Assembly: GCF_003752025.1 (NCBI RefSeq)
Contig: NZ_RJKR01000012.1
Location: 1-64,000 of the forward strand
Origin: Curtobacterium sp. PhB115
Lineage (GTDB): Bacteria > Actinomycetota > Actinomycetes > Actinomycetales > Microbacteriaceae
Direction of reading: 5' to 3'
DNA: 64,000 nt
In this document: positions 8,185-16,486 of the stretch, piece after piece
Layout of the letters: the number at the start of each line of letters is the position of its first letter
Numbering within the stretch: position 1 is the first letter of the stretch
Notes under the pieces: generated by a model
The model's database searches: none
Seen by the model: only the letters and a program-made list of their open reading frames with translations
What the model was told of the DNA's origin: nothing
Translations under genes and position numbers: made by a program

Positions 8185-11100
8185 CCCGCGCGACCCTGGC
8201 GATGGTCATCTCGCCGATCGTCACGGGAACGCTGTCCCCGACGTGGGACGGCGCCCTGTGGGTCGGCGAGGTGGACCGTGCCGACGTGCACGCGTCCAGC
8301 CACCGCGACGTGGTCGCTCTCGAGGGCGCTGCGGGCTACCGCCGCGCCCGACTGCTCGTCCGCGACCACGGCGAACCGCTCGGGTTCGTCGAGGCGGACA
8401 TCACCGAGCACCGTCGCATCGGTGGTGCCATCGACGTCCGCACCCTGCAGCGCGCGATCCGGCCGATGCCGGTGCCCGAGCGACGGCCGACAGCAGGTCT
8501 GGTGCTGCCGTCCGTCACCGTGGTCCTCTGCACCGACGGTGCGGCCGGTCCGACGATGCGCTCCGTGCTCGCGAACACCCACGAGGACTTCGACGTGCTC
8601 GTCGTCTCGCACGGTGCCGACGACGGCGGCACCGCCACGGTCGACATCGACGGCCACCGCGTCACCACGATCGCAGCACCGGCCGGCGGACTCGCCGCCG
8701 CACGCAACGCCGGGCTCCTCGCCGCGACGGGTGACGTCGTCGCCTTCGTCGCCGAGGGCGCCGTGGTCGACGCCGGCTGGATCGGCGCGATCGCCGGTGC
8801 GTTCGCCGCCGACCCCGACGTCGCCTGCGTGACCGGACCGGTGCCGAGCGCCGAGCTCCGCACCCCGGCGCAGCGCTGGCACGACGACCGCACCCCGGCC
8901 GGGCGCACCCTGCGTCGCCGGGTGTTCCGGCTCGACGGCGGCGCCGACGACCTGCCCCTGCACCCCTTCGCCGCTTCCGCCTACGGGACCGGCGCGAACC
9001 TCGCCGTGCACCGCGCGACCGCGCTCCGGATCGGCGGGTTCGACACCGCCTTCGGACCGGGGACCAGCGTCGGTGGCGGCGACGACCTCGACCTCTTCAC
9101 ACGACTGCTGTTCGCGGGTTCCGCGATCGCCGTCGAACCGGCCGCGATCGCGTGGCAGCGGACGGCGGACGACGTCGCGTCGCTCCGCAGCGCCGCCGCC
9201 GCGCACGGCCACGGACTCGGAGCCTGGATGACCAAGAACGCACTCGACCGCGAGACGCTCGCCGCCTCGGTGGACGCAGCGCCCGAGGCCGTCAGCGCCT
9301 TCGCACGACTCGGCCTCGAGCAGGGCGACCACGCCGCGGCGGTGGGCGGCGCTTCCGGTGCCTCTGGTGCTTCGGGGGCCTCCGGTGCCTCGGGTGCCGC
9401 CGGCGCCTCCGGTGTCGACGCCGTCGACGCCGAGTTCGCGCAGACCACGCGGCGGCTCCGCGGCGTGGAACAGCGTTCCGTGGTCACCGCACCGTTCCTC
9501 GCGCTCCGCGAGCGACTCGACGGCGCCGGCACGATCGACCGGACCGCACACGGACGCCACGAGCTCCAGCGCGGGCTCGCCGAGGCCGGGCCGGCGCGAC
9601 GCGTCGTCGACGGCGCGATGGGACCGGTCAGCCGGCTCGTCGCAGCCGGGATCGTCGTCCTCACGCTCGTGCTCGCCGCGGTCGGCACGGTCTTCGACCT
9701 GTCGGTCCTGCGGGGGAGCGCCACCGGGCTCTTCCTCTTCGCCCTCCTCGGCGTCGCACCGCTCCTGCTCCTCCGTCCGGTCTCCCTCGCCCGGTTCGCC
9801 GTGTTCGCCGTCACCGGGTCGCTCGTCGGCACGATCGGCATCGGCTACACGATGGCGACCTTCCACCTCTGGGCGCCGGTCGTGCCGTTCGTCGCGGTCA
9901 TCGTGCTCACCGCGGCGGCGCTCGCCGTCGCGGTGCCCCGCGACGTCGCGGAACTCCGGCGAGCCGGCCTGGTGCCGCCGGTCGCCCGCCCGCGGTGGGG
10001 GACCACCGCCACGGTCACGACGCTGTCCGTCGTCGGACTCCTCGTCGTCGTCGTCGCAGCGCTCACACACATCGGCGACCCGGTGCCCGCCGGGCTCTTC
10101 GGCTCGCTCGGCCCCGGTCTCGTCATCGGCCTCGCGCTCGTCGTCGGTGCCGCCGTCGTCGCCCTGGTGCGCGGTCGCGGACTCGCCGTGCCGGTCGTCG
10201 TCCTCGGCGGCTCGATCCAGCTCGCCCAGGCGATCACCTACGGCGTCCCGACCGTGACCGCGGCCGCCCGGCACATCGGCGTCCTCGAGTACATCCGGCA
10301 GTACGGCGGCACGAACCCGGCCGCCGACATCTTCCAGACGTGGTCGGGGCTCTTCGCCGGCGGCGCCTGGGTCGCCGACATCGGCGGGATCGCGAACGCG
10401 ATGCTCATCGCCGCCTGGGTGCCGGTCCTGCTGGCCTTCAGCACGACGATCGCCGTCGGCGTGCTCGCGGCGCACTGGCTGCCCGGTGACCGGCGGCCGT
10501 GGATCGCGGCGCTGCTCACCGCGATGACCGGGTCGCTCAACACGACCTACTTCTCCCCGCAGTCCGTCGGCATCCTGCTGTCGATCACGATCCTGGTGCT
10601 CGCGACGGGTCCGCTCCGCGACGCCGTGGTGACCACCGCCGACGGGACCGTCGGGGCGAAGCCGCGTGCTCGGAAGGTCCCGCTCTCGAAGATCCTCGCG
10701 ATCACGCTCATCGGGATCGTGATGGTCGTCACGCACCAGATCTCGCCGTACCTGACGGTCGCGGCGCTGGTGGCGCTCATCGTGTTCCGCCTGGTGCGGC
10801 CGTGGTGGCTCCCCGTCGTCGTGCTCGTGCCGGCGGTCGCCTTCGCCGCGCTGAACGGCGACATCCTCGGTCGGTTCCTGTCGCTCGCCGCCGTCGGCCG
10901 AGTGCTCGACAACGTGCAGCCGCCGACGCACGACATGACGGTGCTGCCGAAGCCGCTGGTCACCCGGCTCGCCTTCGACATCCCGGCAGCGGCACTCGTG
11001 GTCCTCGGGCTCGCAGCACTGATCACCGTGCTGCTCCGCCGTGACCGCGTGCACTGGGCGCTCCTCGCCGCAGCAGCCAGCCCGATCTCGCTGCTCGTCG

Positions 11101-11759
11101 CGACGAACTACGGGCAGGAGGGCGTCTTCCGGGTCGTCCTGTTCGCCACCCCGTGGATCGCGATCCTCGCCGCCGCGCTGCCGATGCCGTCCGGTCGACT
11201 GGCCCCCGTCGGCGCACTCGTCAGCCGGGCGATGCGTCCGTCCGCCGTGCGCTTCGCCGTGGCGGGAGCCGGGATCGCCGCGCTCGTCGCGATCGGTGCC
11301 TTCGGCCAGACCTCGCTCGACTGGAACCGCGTGATGACCCGCAGCCAGTCCGAGGCCACGCAGCTGTACGACCGCACGGCGCCGAGCGGCTCCGTGATGC
11401 TCCTCACCGGTTCCGCGAACGCGGTGCCGAGCAACACCGGCGCCCGCTACTTCGACGTCGGGTACCTGTCCCGTGAGGCGCTCGGGGCCTACCCGTCCGG
11501 CACCGACTACGACGCGGCCGCGGACGTGTCCGACATGACCCGCGAGCTCGTCGAGAACTGGACCGCGACCGGGTACTACGCCCTCGTGGCCGAACCGTTC
11601 GGTGCCTACGACGAGCGGTACGGATACCAGAGCGACGCCGACTACCAGGAGCTCGCAGCGGCGATGGCCGACTCGCCCTACTGGAAGGTCGTCTGGTCGT
11701 CCGGTACGACCGCGATGTACGAACTGACGACGGAAGGGATGCGTCATGCAACCGAGTGA
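8181..11759 (+). CDS. Fusion of a degenerate GT2-like domain and a polytopic membrane domain
   Basis: A 1,192-residue protein. Residues 1-385 resemble the GT2 protein encoded at 19394-20701 (same N-terminal preamble, GLAAARNAGL, TGPVPSAELRTPAQR). However, the expected DDD triad is AEG at residues 191-193 and the later WHEH motif is WQR. The domain may therefore have lost catalysis. A Gly-Ala-Ser repeat linker follows near 390-415. From about 485 there are many hydrophobic segments, about a dozen, with large loops, resembling O-antigen polymerase or GT-C-type membrane enzymes. It could polymerise or transfer the glycan, with the front domain acting as a binding or scaffold module. Exact family not recognised. 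It overlaps the next gene by 14 nt. Confidence 0.7.
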   Translation: MTRATLAMVISPIVTGTLSPTWDGALWVGEVDRADVHASSHRDVVALEGAAGYRRARLLVRDHGEPLGFVEADITEHRRIGGAIDVRTLQRAIRPMPVPERRPTAGLVLPSVTVVLCTDGAAGPTMRSVLANTHEDFDVLVVSHGADDGGTATVDIDGHRVTTIAAPAGGLAAARNAGLLAATGDVVAFVAEGAVVDAGWIGAIAGAFAADPDVACVTGPVPSAELRTPAQRWHDDRTPAGRTLRRRVFRLDGGADDLPLHPFAASAYGTGANLAVHRATALRIGGFDTAFGPGTSVGGGDDLDLFTRLLFAGSAIAVEPAAIAWQRTADDVASLRSAAAAHGHGLGAWMTKNALDRETLAASVDAAPEAVSAFARLGLEQGDHAAAVGGASGASGASGASGASGAAGASGVDAVDAEFAQTTRRLRGVEQRSVVTAPFLALRERLDGAGTIDRTAHGRHELQRGLAEAGPARRVVDGAMGPVSRLVAAGIVVLTLVLAAVGTVFDLSVLRGSATGLFLFALLGVAPLLLLRPVSLARFAVFAVTGSLVGTIGIGYTMATFHLWAPVVPFVAVIVLTAAALAVAVPRDVAELRRAGLVPPVARPRWGTTATVTTLSVVGLLVVVVAALTHIGDPVPAGLFGSLGPGLVIGLALVVGAAVVALVRGRGLAVPVVVLGGSIQLAQAITYGVPTVTAAARHIGVLEYIRQYGGTNPAADIFQTWSGLFAGGAWVADIGGIANAMLIAAWVPVLLAFSTTIAVGVLAAHWLPGDRRPWIAALLTAMTGSLNTTYFSPQSVGILLSITILVLATGPLRDAVVTTADGTVGAKPRARKVPLSKILAITLIGIVMVVTHQISPYLTVAALVALIVFRLVRPWWLPVVVLVPAVAFAALNGDILGRFLSLAAVGRVLDNVQPPTHDMTVLPKPLVTRLAFDIPAAALVVLGLAALITVLLRRDRVHWALLAAAASPISLLVATNYGQEGVFRVVLFATPWIAILAAALPMPSGRLAPVGALVSRAMRPSAVRFAVAGAGIAALVAIGAFGQTSLDWNRVMTRSQSEATQLYDRTAPSGSVMLLTGSANAVPSNTGARYFDVGYLSREALGAYPSGTDYDAAADVSDMTRELVENWTATGYYALVAEPFGAYDERYGYQSDADYQELAAAMADSPYWKVVWSSGTTAMYELTTEGMRHATE

Positions 11760-14124
11760 GCACAGACCGAGCTGGAGGGGACGTGCGGCGTCCGTCGCGG
11801 CCGTGCTCGCGACGGTCCTGGCGGTCCTCGTCGTCCCCAACCTCGACGCCGGGGCGGCCGACGCGGCCACCACGGCACCGGACTGCAGCGCCGGGCGGGT
11901 GCTGAACGTCATCGCGCACCCCGACGACGACCTGCTGTTCCAGGGCACCGCGCTCCGCGCCGACATCGAGGCCGGCCGCTGCGTGCGGTCCGTCGTGGTG
12001 ACCGCCGGTGACGCCGGGAAGCCCGCCTGGTACTGGCAGGAACGCCAGACCGGGCTGCTCGCGGCGTACGCGAGCATCGCGGGTGTCTCCGCCGCCACGA
12101 CGACCGGGTCGATCACGGTGGCCGGTCGGACGCTGCACACCGAGACGCTCACCGCCGACCCGCGTGTCAGCCTGGTGCTCATGGAGCTGCCGGACGGCAA
12201 CGTCGAGGGCAACGGCTTCTGGGCGACCGGCTACACGAGCCTGCAGCAGCTCTACCAGGGCGCCATCCCCACCCTGCAGACCGTCGCGGACGCCACCCAC
12301 CCCGCGCAGTACACCCTCGCGCAGCTCAAGGCGACGCTGCTCGGGATCGTGCAGGACTTCGCGCCGACGGACATCCACACCCTCGACTACCAGGGCCAGT
12401 ACGGCGACGGCGACCACAGCGACCACCACACCGTCGGGTACCTCACCGACCAGGTGCAGCAGCAGTACACGGCCGCCCACGGCTTCACCGGGTACCTCGG
12501 GTACCCGATCGCGGACCGACCCGCCAACCTCACCCAGGCGCAGACCGATGCGAAGGCCGCGGTGTTCTTCACCTACGCCGCCCACGACAGCGAGACCTGC
12601 GCCTCGTGGGAGGCCTGCGCGGCACGCCCCGAGAGCACTTGGCTGAGCCGTCAGTACACGGTCGGCTCATCGGTGCCCACGACCCCCACGGACCCGACCG
12701 ACACCCGGACGGACGTGACTGCGTCGGCGACGGTGTCGGCGAGTGCGGAGAACCCGGCTGACGGGCAGACGGCTGCGAAGGCGGTGGACGGTGTGGTCTC
12801 CGGCTACCCGGCGAACCCGTCGGCGGAGTGGGTTGCTCCGTCGGGTCGTGCTGGGACGTGGATCCAGCTGACCTGGGCGAAGGGGACGTCGCTGGATGCG
12901 ATCGACCTGGCTGACCGGCCGAACGCGAACGACCAGGTCCTCGGTGGGACGTTGACGTTCTCGGATGGTTCGAGTGTGGCGGTGCCGTCGTTGGCGAACG
13001 CGGGGACGGCGCAGCGTGTGACGTTCGCGGCGCGGACGGTGACGTGGGCTCGGTTCACGGTGACGTCGGTGAGTGCTTCGACGGAGAACATCGGTCTGGC
13101 CGAGATCCGCGCGTTCTCACCAGCAGCCACCACCACCCCGCCGCCGACCCGGACGGACGTGACTGCGTCGGCGACGGTGTCGGCGAGTGCGGAGAACCCG
13201 GCTGACGGGCAGACGGCTGCGAAGGCGGTGGACGGTGTGGTCTCCGGCTACCCGGCGAACCCGTCGGCGGAGTGGGTTGCTCCGTCGGGTCGTGCTGGGA
13301 CGTGGATCCAGCTGACCTGGGCGAAGGGGACGTCGCTGGATGCGATCGACCTGGCTGACCGGCCGAACGCGAACGACCAGGTCCTCGGTGGGACGTTGAC
13401 GTTCTCGGATGGTTCGAGTGTGGCGGTGCCGTCGTTGGCGAACGCGGGGACGGCGCAGCGTGTGACGTTCGCGGCGCGGACGGTGACGTGGGCTCGGTTC
13501 ACGGTGACGTCGGTGAGTGCTTCGACGGAGAACATCGGTCTGGCCGAGATCCGCGCGTTCTCACCAGCAGCCACCACGACTCCGACGCCGACTCCGACGC
13601 CGACGCCGACTCCGACGCCCACCCCGACTCCGACCCCCACGCCGACTCCGACGCCCACGCCGACCCCGACCCCGACGCCGACCCCGACCCCGACGCCCAC
13701 GCTCCGTGACGTGACGTCGACGGCGAAGGCGACCGCGAAGTCGGACAACCCGGCCGACGGTCAGACGGTCGCGAAGGCCGTCGACGGTGTGGTCTCCGGT
13801 TACCCGGCGAACCCCTCTGCCGAGTGGGTCTCGCCGTCCGGTCGCACCGGCGTGTGGTTCCAGCTCGACTGGACCTCCCCGATCGCCCTGCAGCGGATCA
13901 TCCTGAACGACCGCCCGAACGCGGCCGACCAGGTCACCGGTGGCACGCTGACGTTCTCGGACGGCAGCAAGGTCACGGTCGGGTCCCTGCCGAACGACGG
14001 CTCCGACCTCGTGGTCGACTTCACGAGCCGGAAGGTCACCTGGGTCCGGTTCACCACGACCAAGGTCTCGAACAGCACGGTGAACGTCGGGCTGTCCGAG
14101 GTCCGCGCGTGGGCAGTCGTGTGA
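11746..14124 (+). CDS. Secreted PIG-L-type deacetylase with three discoidin-like domains
   Basis: A 792-residue exported protein with an N-terminal signal sequence (hydrophobic stretch at about residues 14-40). The LmbE/PIG-L deacetylase domain has AHPDDD at residues 57-62 and HSDHH near 224-228, supplying the zinc ligands of N-acetylglucosaminyl deacetylases. Three F5/8-type (discoidin/CBM-like) domains follow at about 319-463, 467-611 and 651-791. The first two are identical in protein and DNA, and a Thr-Pro repeat of about 40 residues links the second and third. It probably removes acetyl groups from an exported amino-sugar polymer while the discoidin domains bind glycan. GGAAGGG lies 9-15 nt upstream of the ATG, which is inside the end of the preceding gene. 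Confidence 0.85.
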   Translation: MQPSEHRPSWRGRAASVAAVLATVLAVLVVPNLDAGAADAATTAPDCSAGRVLNVIAHPDDDLLFQGTALRADIEAGRCVRSVVVTAGDAGKPAWYWQERQTGLLAAYASIAGVSAATTTGSITVAGRTLHTETLTADPRVSLVLMELPDGNVEGNGFWATGYTSLQQLYQGAIPTLQTVADATHPAQYTLAQLKATLLGIVQDFAPTDIHTLDYQGQYGDGDHSDHHTVGYLTDQVQQQYTAAHGFTGYLGYPIADRPANLTQAQTDAKAAVFFTYAAHDSETCASWEACAARPESTWLSRQYTVGSSVPTTPTDPTDTRTDVTASATVSASAENPADGQTAAKAVDGVVSGYPANPSAEWVAPSGRAGTWIQLTWAKGTSLDAIDLADRPNANDQVLGGTLTFSDGSSVAVPSLANAGTAQRVTFAARTVTWARFTVTSVSASTENIGLAEIRAFSPAATTTPPPTRTDVTASATVSASAENPADGQTAAKAVDGVVSGYPANPSAEWVAPSGRAGTWIQLTWAKGTSLDAIDLADRPNANDQVLGGTLTFSDGSSVAVPSLANAGTAQRVTFAARTVTWARFTVTSVSASTENIGLAEIRAFSPAATTTPTPTPTPTPTPTPTPTPTPTPTPTPTPTPTPTPTPTPTPTLRDVTSTAKATAKSDNPADGQTVAKAVDGVVSGYPANPSAEWVSPSGRTGVWFQLDWTSPIALQRIILNDRPNAADQVTGGTLTFSDGSKVTVGSLPNDGSDLVVDFTSRKVTWVRFTTTKVSNSTVNVGLSEVRAWAVV
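12703..13577 (+). repeat. Perfect 431-bp tandem duplication inside the PIG-L gene
   Basis: Bases 12703-13133 recur without any difference at 13147-13577, a period of 444 bp (148 codons). Each copy encodes one discoidin-like domain. The third, related domain (from 13699) differs in both protein and codons. Confidence 0.95.
13577..13701 (+). repeat. Thr-Pro (ACN-CCN) microrepeat coding for a linker
   Basis: About 20 alternating Thr-Pro codon pairs. The codons vary (ACG/ACT/ACC CCG/CCC), so it is selected at the protein level as an extended linker. Confidence 0.9.
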
Positions 14125-15119
14125 CCGGGTTCGGTGACGGGTTCCGACCCGTCGACGACCGGTCCGCGGCTGGCCACGGCGCGCCACCGGCGCACGGTGC
14201 CGGGTTCGCCCGGCACCGGTTCCCGCTCCGCACCGGAGCACGACGCGTCGTGCTCGCCGCTGCCGCCCTGGCGATCGCCGCCGGGGCGGTCGCCGCGTCC
14301 ACCACCAGCGCCACCGGTGACGGTGTCGACCCGAGCGGAGTGACGATGCCCACGACCTCAGACGGCTCCGGGTGGGAGCGGGTGTTCTCCGAGGACTTCG
14401 CCCTGACCACGCCGAAGGGCGGCTTCGAGGCGGACTACGGTGACCGGTTCTCCGTCTACCACGGGTTCGCGGACACCGCGGGCACCGGCCGGTACCAGTC
14501 GTCGACGCTCACCGCGCACGACGGCATGCTCGACATGCGGCTCCGGACCACCAGGGGCGGCACCCCGCTCGCCGGCGGCGTGGTGCCGCTCGTCGACGGG
14601 CAGTGGGGCGGTCAGACGTCCGGGCGCTACAGCATCCGGATGAAGAGCGACGAGGTCGACGGCTACGGTGTCGCGGTCCTGCTCTGGAGCGACGAGAACG
14701 TCTGGGAGGACGGCGAGGTCGACTTCCCGGAGGGGGCCCTCGGCGCGCCGGCGTTCCTCAACGTGCACTGCCTCGAGGACCCCGCCGAGAAGTGCGTCCA
14801 GTACGAGACCGAGGCGTCGCTGGCCGACTGGCACACGTACACGATCGAGTGGACGCCGGCCCGGATGTCCTTCCTCATCGACGACCAGGTCGTCGGGACG
14901 ACGACGGAGAGCATCCCGACGTCGCGCATGCACCTCGTCGTGCAGGCGGGGTCCAACGACGGGCAGCCCCCGAAGAGCGCGGACGGCTCGCTCCTGATCG
15001 ACTGGATGACCATCGACGTCCCCGCCGACGGCGCCGAGCCGGAGGCATCGCTGCCGTCGGACGACTCGGCCGTGCCGGACGAGGGCAGCTGGACCGCCGA
15101 CATGGCAGCGCCGCAGTGA
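14121..15119 (+). CDS. GH16-family glycan hydrolase/transglycosylase, membrane-anchored or secreted
   Basis: A 332-residue protein. A hydrophobic segment near residues 36-58 acts as a signal peptide or anchor. The remainder is a concanavalin-type beta-sandwich of glycoside hydrolase family 16. The motif GEVDFPEG matches the GH16 catalytic ExDxxE pattern, with both glutamates and the aspartate present. WHTYTIEWTP and LVVQAG are other typical GH16 strands. GH16 enzymes cut or rearrange beta-1,3/1,4-glucans, galactans and related polymers. As last gene of the polysaccharide operon it probably trims or releases the product. The GTG start overlaps the preceding stop (GTGA). Confidence 0.8.
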   Translation: MTGFGDGFRPVDDRSAAGHGAPPAHGAGFARHRFPLRTGARRVVLAAAALAIAAGAVAASTTSATGDGVDPSGVTMPTTSDGSGWERVFSEDFALTTPKGGFEADYGDRFSVYHGFADTAGTGRYQSSTLTAHDGMLDMRLRTTRGGTPLAGGVVPLVDGQWGGQTSGRYSIRMKSDEVDGYGVAVLLWSDENVWEDGEVDFPEGALGAPAFLNVHCLEDPAEKCVQYETEASLADWHTYTIEWTPARMSFLIDDQVVGTTTESIPTSRMHLVVQAGSNDGQPPKSADGSLLIDWMTIDVPADGAEPEASLPSDDSAVPDEGSWTADMAAPQ

Positions 15120-15186
15120 CGGCGCAGTGACGGCGCAGTGACGGCCAGTGACGGCCAGTGACGGCGCAGTGACGGCGCAGTGACGA
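15112..15186. repeat. Seven-unit 10-11-bp tandem repeat over the GH16 stop codon
   Basis: The unit CGCAGTGACGG (or CCAGTGACGG) is repeated seven times. The first copy contains the TGA stop codon of the GH16 gene, and each further copy repeats that TGA. Confidence 0.85.
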
Positions 15187-15202
15187 CAGCGCGACACGAC
15201 GA

Positions 15203-15242
15203 AGGGCCCCGGGGCGCTGAGCGATCAGCACCCCGGGGCCCT
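15203..15242. terminator. Bidirectional terminator between the GH16 and GT4 operons
   Basis: An 18-bp stem with one C-A mismatch (AGGGCCCCGGGG pairing with CCCCGGGGCCCT, plus GCTGA/TCAGC) and a 4-nt loop, placed between two convergent operons. Confidence 0.8.
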
Positions 15243-15274
15243 CCTTCTGCGCGCTGCGCGCGCGACGCGTCGGG

Positions 15275-16486
15275 TCAGCGGCCGGCGAGCTCCTGCAGCT
15301 CGTGCAGCAGCGCGGAGACGTGCGGTTCGCGGCCGTAGTGCGCTCCGACCCACTCGCGGCACCGTTCCCCGAGGGACGGGTCGTGCACGGCTTCGTCGAG
15401 CGTGTCGAGTAGCTTCTTCGCCAGGGCGTCCGGGTCCGCCGGGTCGACGGTGAACCGCGCCCACTCACCGGACAGGATCTCCCCGGTGCCGCCCGACGCC
15501 GCCGCGACCACCGGACGTCCGGCCGACATGGCCTCGACGACGACGCGCCCGAAGCCCTCCGGCTCGATCGAGGGGGCGACGACGAGGTCAGCGGCGTGCA
15601 GCAGCGGGACGACGTCGTCCCGCTCGGGTGCCAGCAGGACGGAACCGTCGGGCAGCGCGGCGATCGCCTGGTGCACGGCGTCCGCCTCCTCTGGGTAGAG
15701 CGCGCCCGCCAGCACGAGCAACGGGAGCCGACGGACGGGGTCCGGCGCGGCGGGGACGGTGTGGGGGAGCCGGTCCGCAGCGGTCGCGAGGACGCGACCC
15801 CATGCCTCCAGGAGGGCGAGCACGCCCTTCGACCGCGAGAGGCGACCGTAGTAGAGCACCGTCGGGGTCGCGTCGTCGATGCCGAGCGCGGCACGCGCAT
15901 CGTGCACCTGCGCGGCGGACGCCGCCGGGAACGCGTCGGTGTCGACGCCGTTCGGCACGATCCGGATGCTGTCGGTCGGTGCGCCGGCGTCGTGCCAGGC
16001 GCTCGCCATCGCGTTCGAGACGGCGAAGTAGCGGGTCCGGCCCCCGGCGATCGGGCCGATCCGGCTGTAGTTCGGGGCGTGGTGCAGGTGCACCGCGAGC
16101 GGGACGCCCGACATCACGGAGGCGACGCGGCCGAACGGCAGGTACTCGGGGCGGTTCAGCCAGAGGACGTCGAGGTGGGAGCGGCGGAGCCGCAGGCCCT
16201 CGCGGGCGAAGCGCCAGGCGTCGCGGAGCGCGGTGCGGACGCCGAACCGGTAGTCGGTCGCGTCCACGAGCCGCACACCCATCGCGTCGAACGGCGCCGG
16301 GCCGTCCTCGGCGCGTGGTGCGTGCGCGTTGCGGTGCCAGATCTCGACCTCGTGGCCGGCGGCGACGAGGTCCCGGGTGTCCTCGAGCACGCAGCGCTCG
16401 AGTCCTCCGGTGATCGCGAGCCCGGTCACGACGACGCCGATGCGGAGCCGCCGTGGCTCGTCGGTCGATCGTTTGCGTCTGGTCAT
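15275..16486 (-). CDS. Family 4 glycosyltransferase
   Basis: A 403-residue GT-B fold enzyme. The N-terminal domain has a glycine-rich loop (TGLAITGGLERCVLE). The C-terminal domain has VPNGVDTDAF, LYYGRLSRSKG and the nucleotide-sugar motif PSIEPEGFGRVVVEAM (EPEGFG, the family's EX7E region). It probably transfers a sugar from a UDP- or GDP-donor with retention. The ATG overlaps the stop of the flippase gene (ATGA), making it the last gene of a GT14-flippase-GT4 operon. It likely acts on the cytoplasmic side before the flippase exports the lipid-linked unit. Confidence 0.87.
   Translation of the reverse strand: MTRRKRSTDEPRRLRIGVVVTGLAITGGLERCVLEDTRDLVAAGHEVEIWHRNAHAPRAEDGPAPFDAMGVRLVDATDYRFGVRTALRDAWRFAREGLRLRRSHLDVLWLNRPEYLPFGRVASVMSGVPLAVHLHHAPNYSRIGPIAGGRTRYFAVSNAMASAWHDAGAPTDSIRIVPNGVDTDAFPAASAAQVHDARAALGIDDATPTVLYYGRLSRSKGVLALLEAWGRVLATAADRLPHTVPAAPDPVRRLPLLVLAGALYPEEADAVHQAIAALPDGSVLLAPERDDVVPLLHAADLVVAPSIEPEGFGRVVVEAMSAGRPVVAAASGGTGEILSGEWARFTVDPADPDALAKKLLDTLDEAVHDPSLGERCREWVGAHYGREPHVSALLHELQELAGR

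Noticed and set aside
8100-12212. A 1,370-residue minus-strand ORF over the polysaccharide genes
   Set aside because: Its composition (Asp/Arg/Gly/His repeats) is what a GC-rich membrane protein gene gives when read on the other strand.
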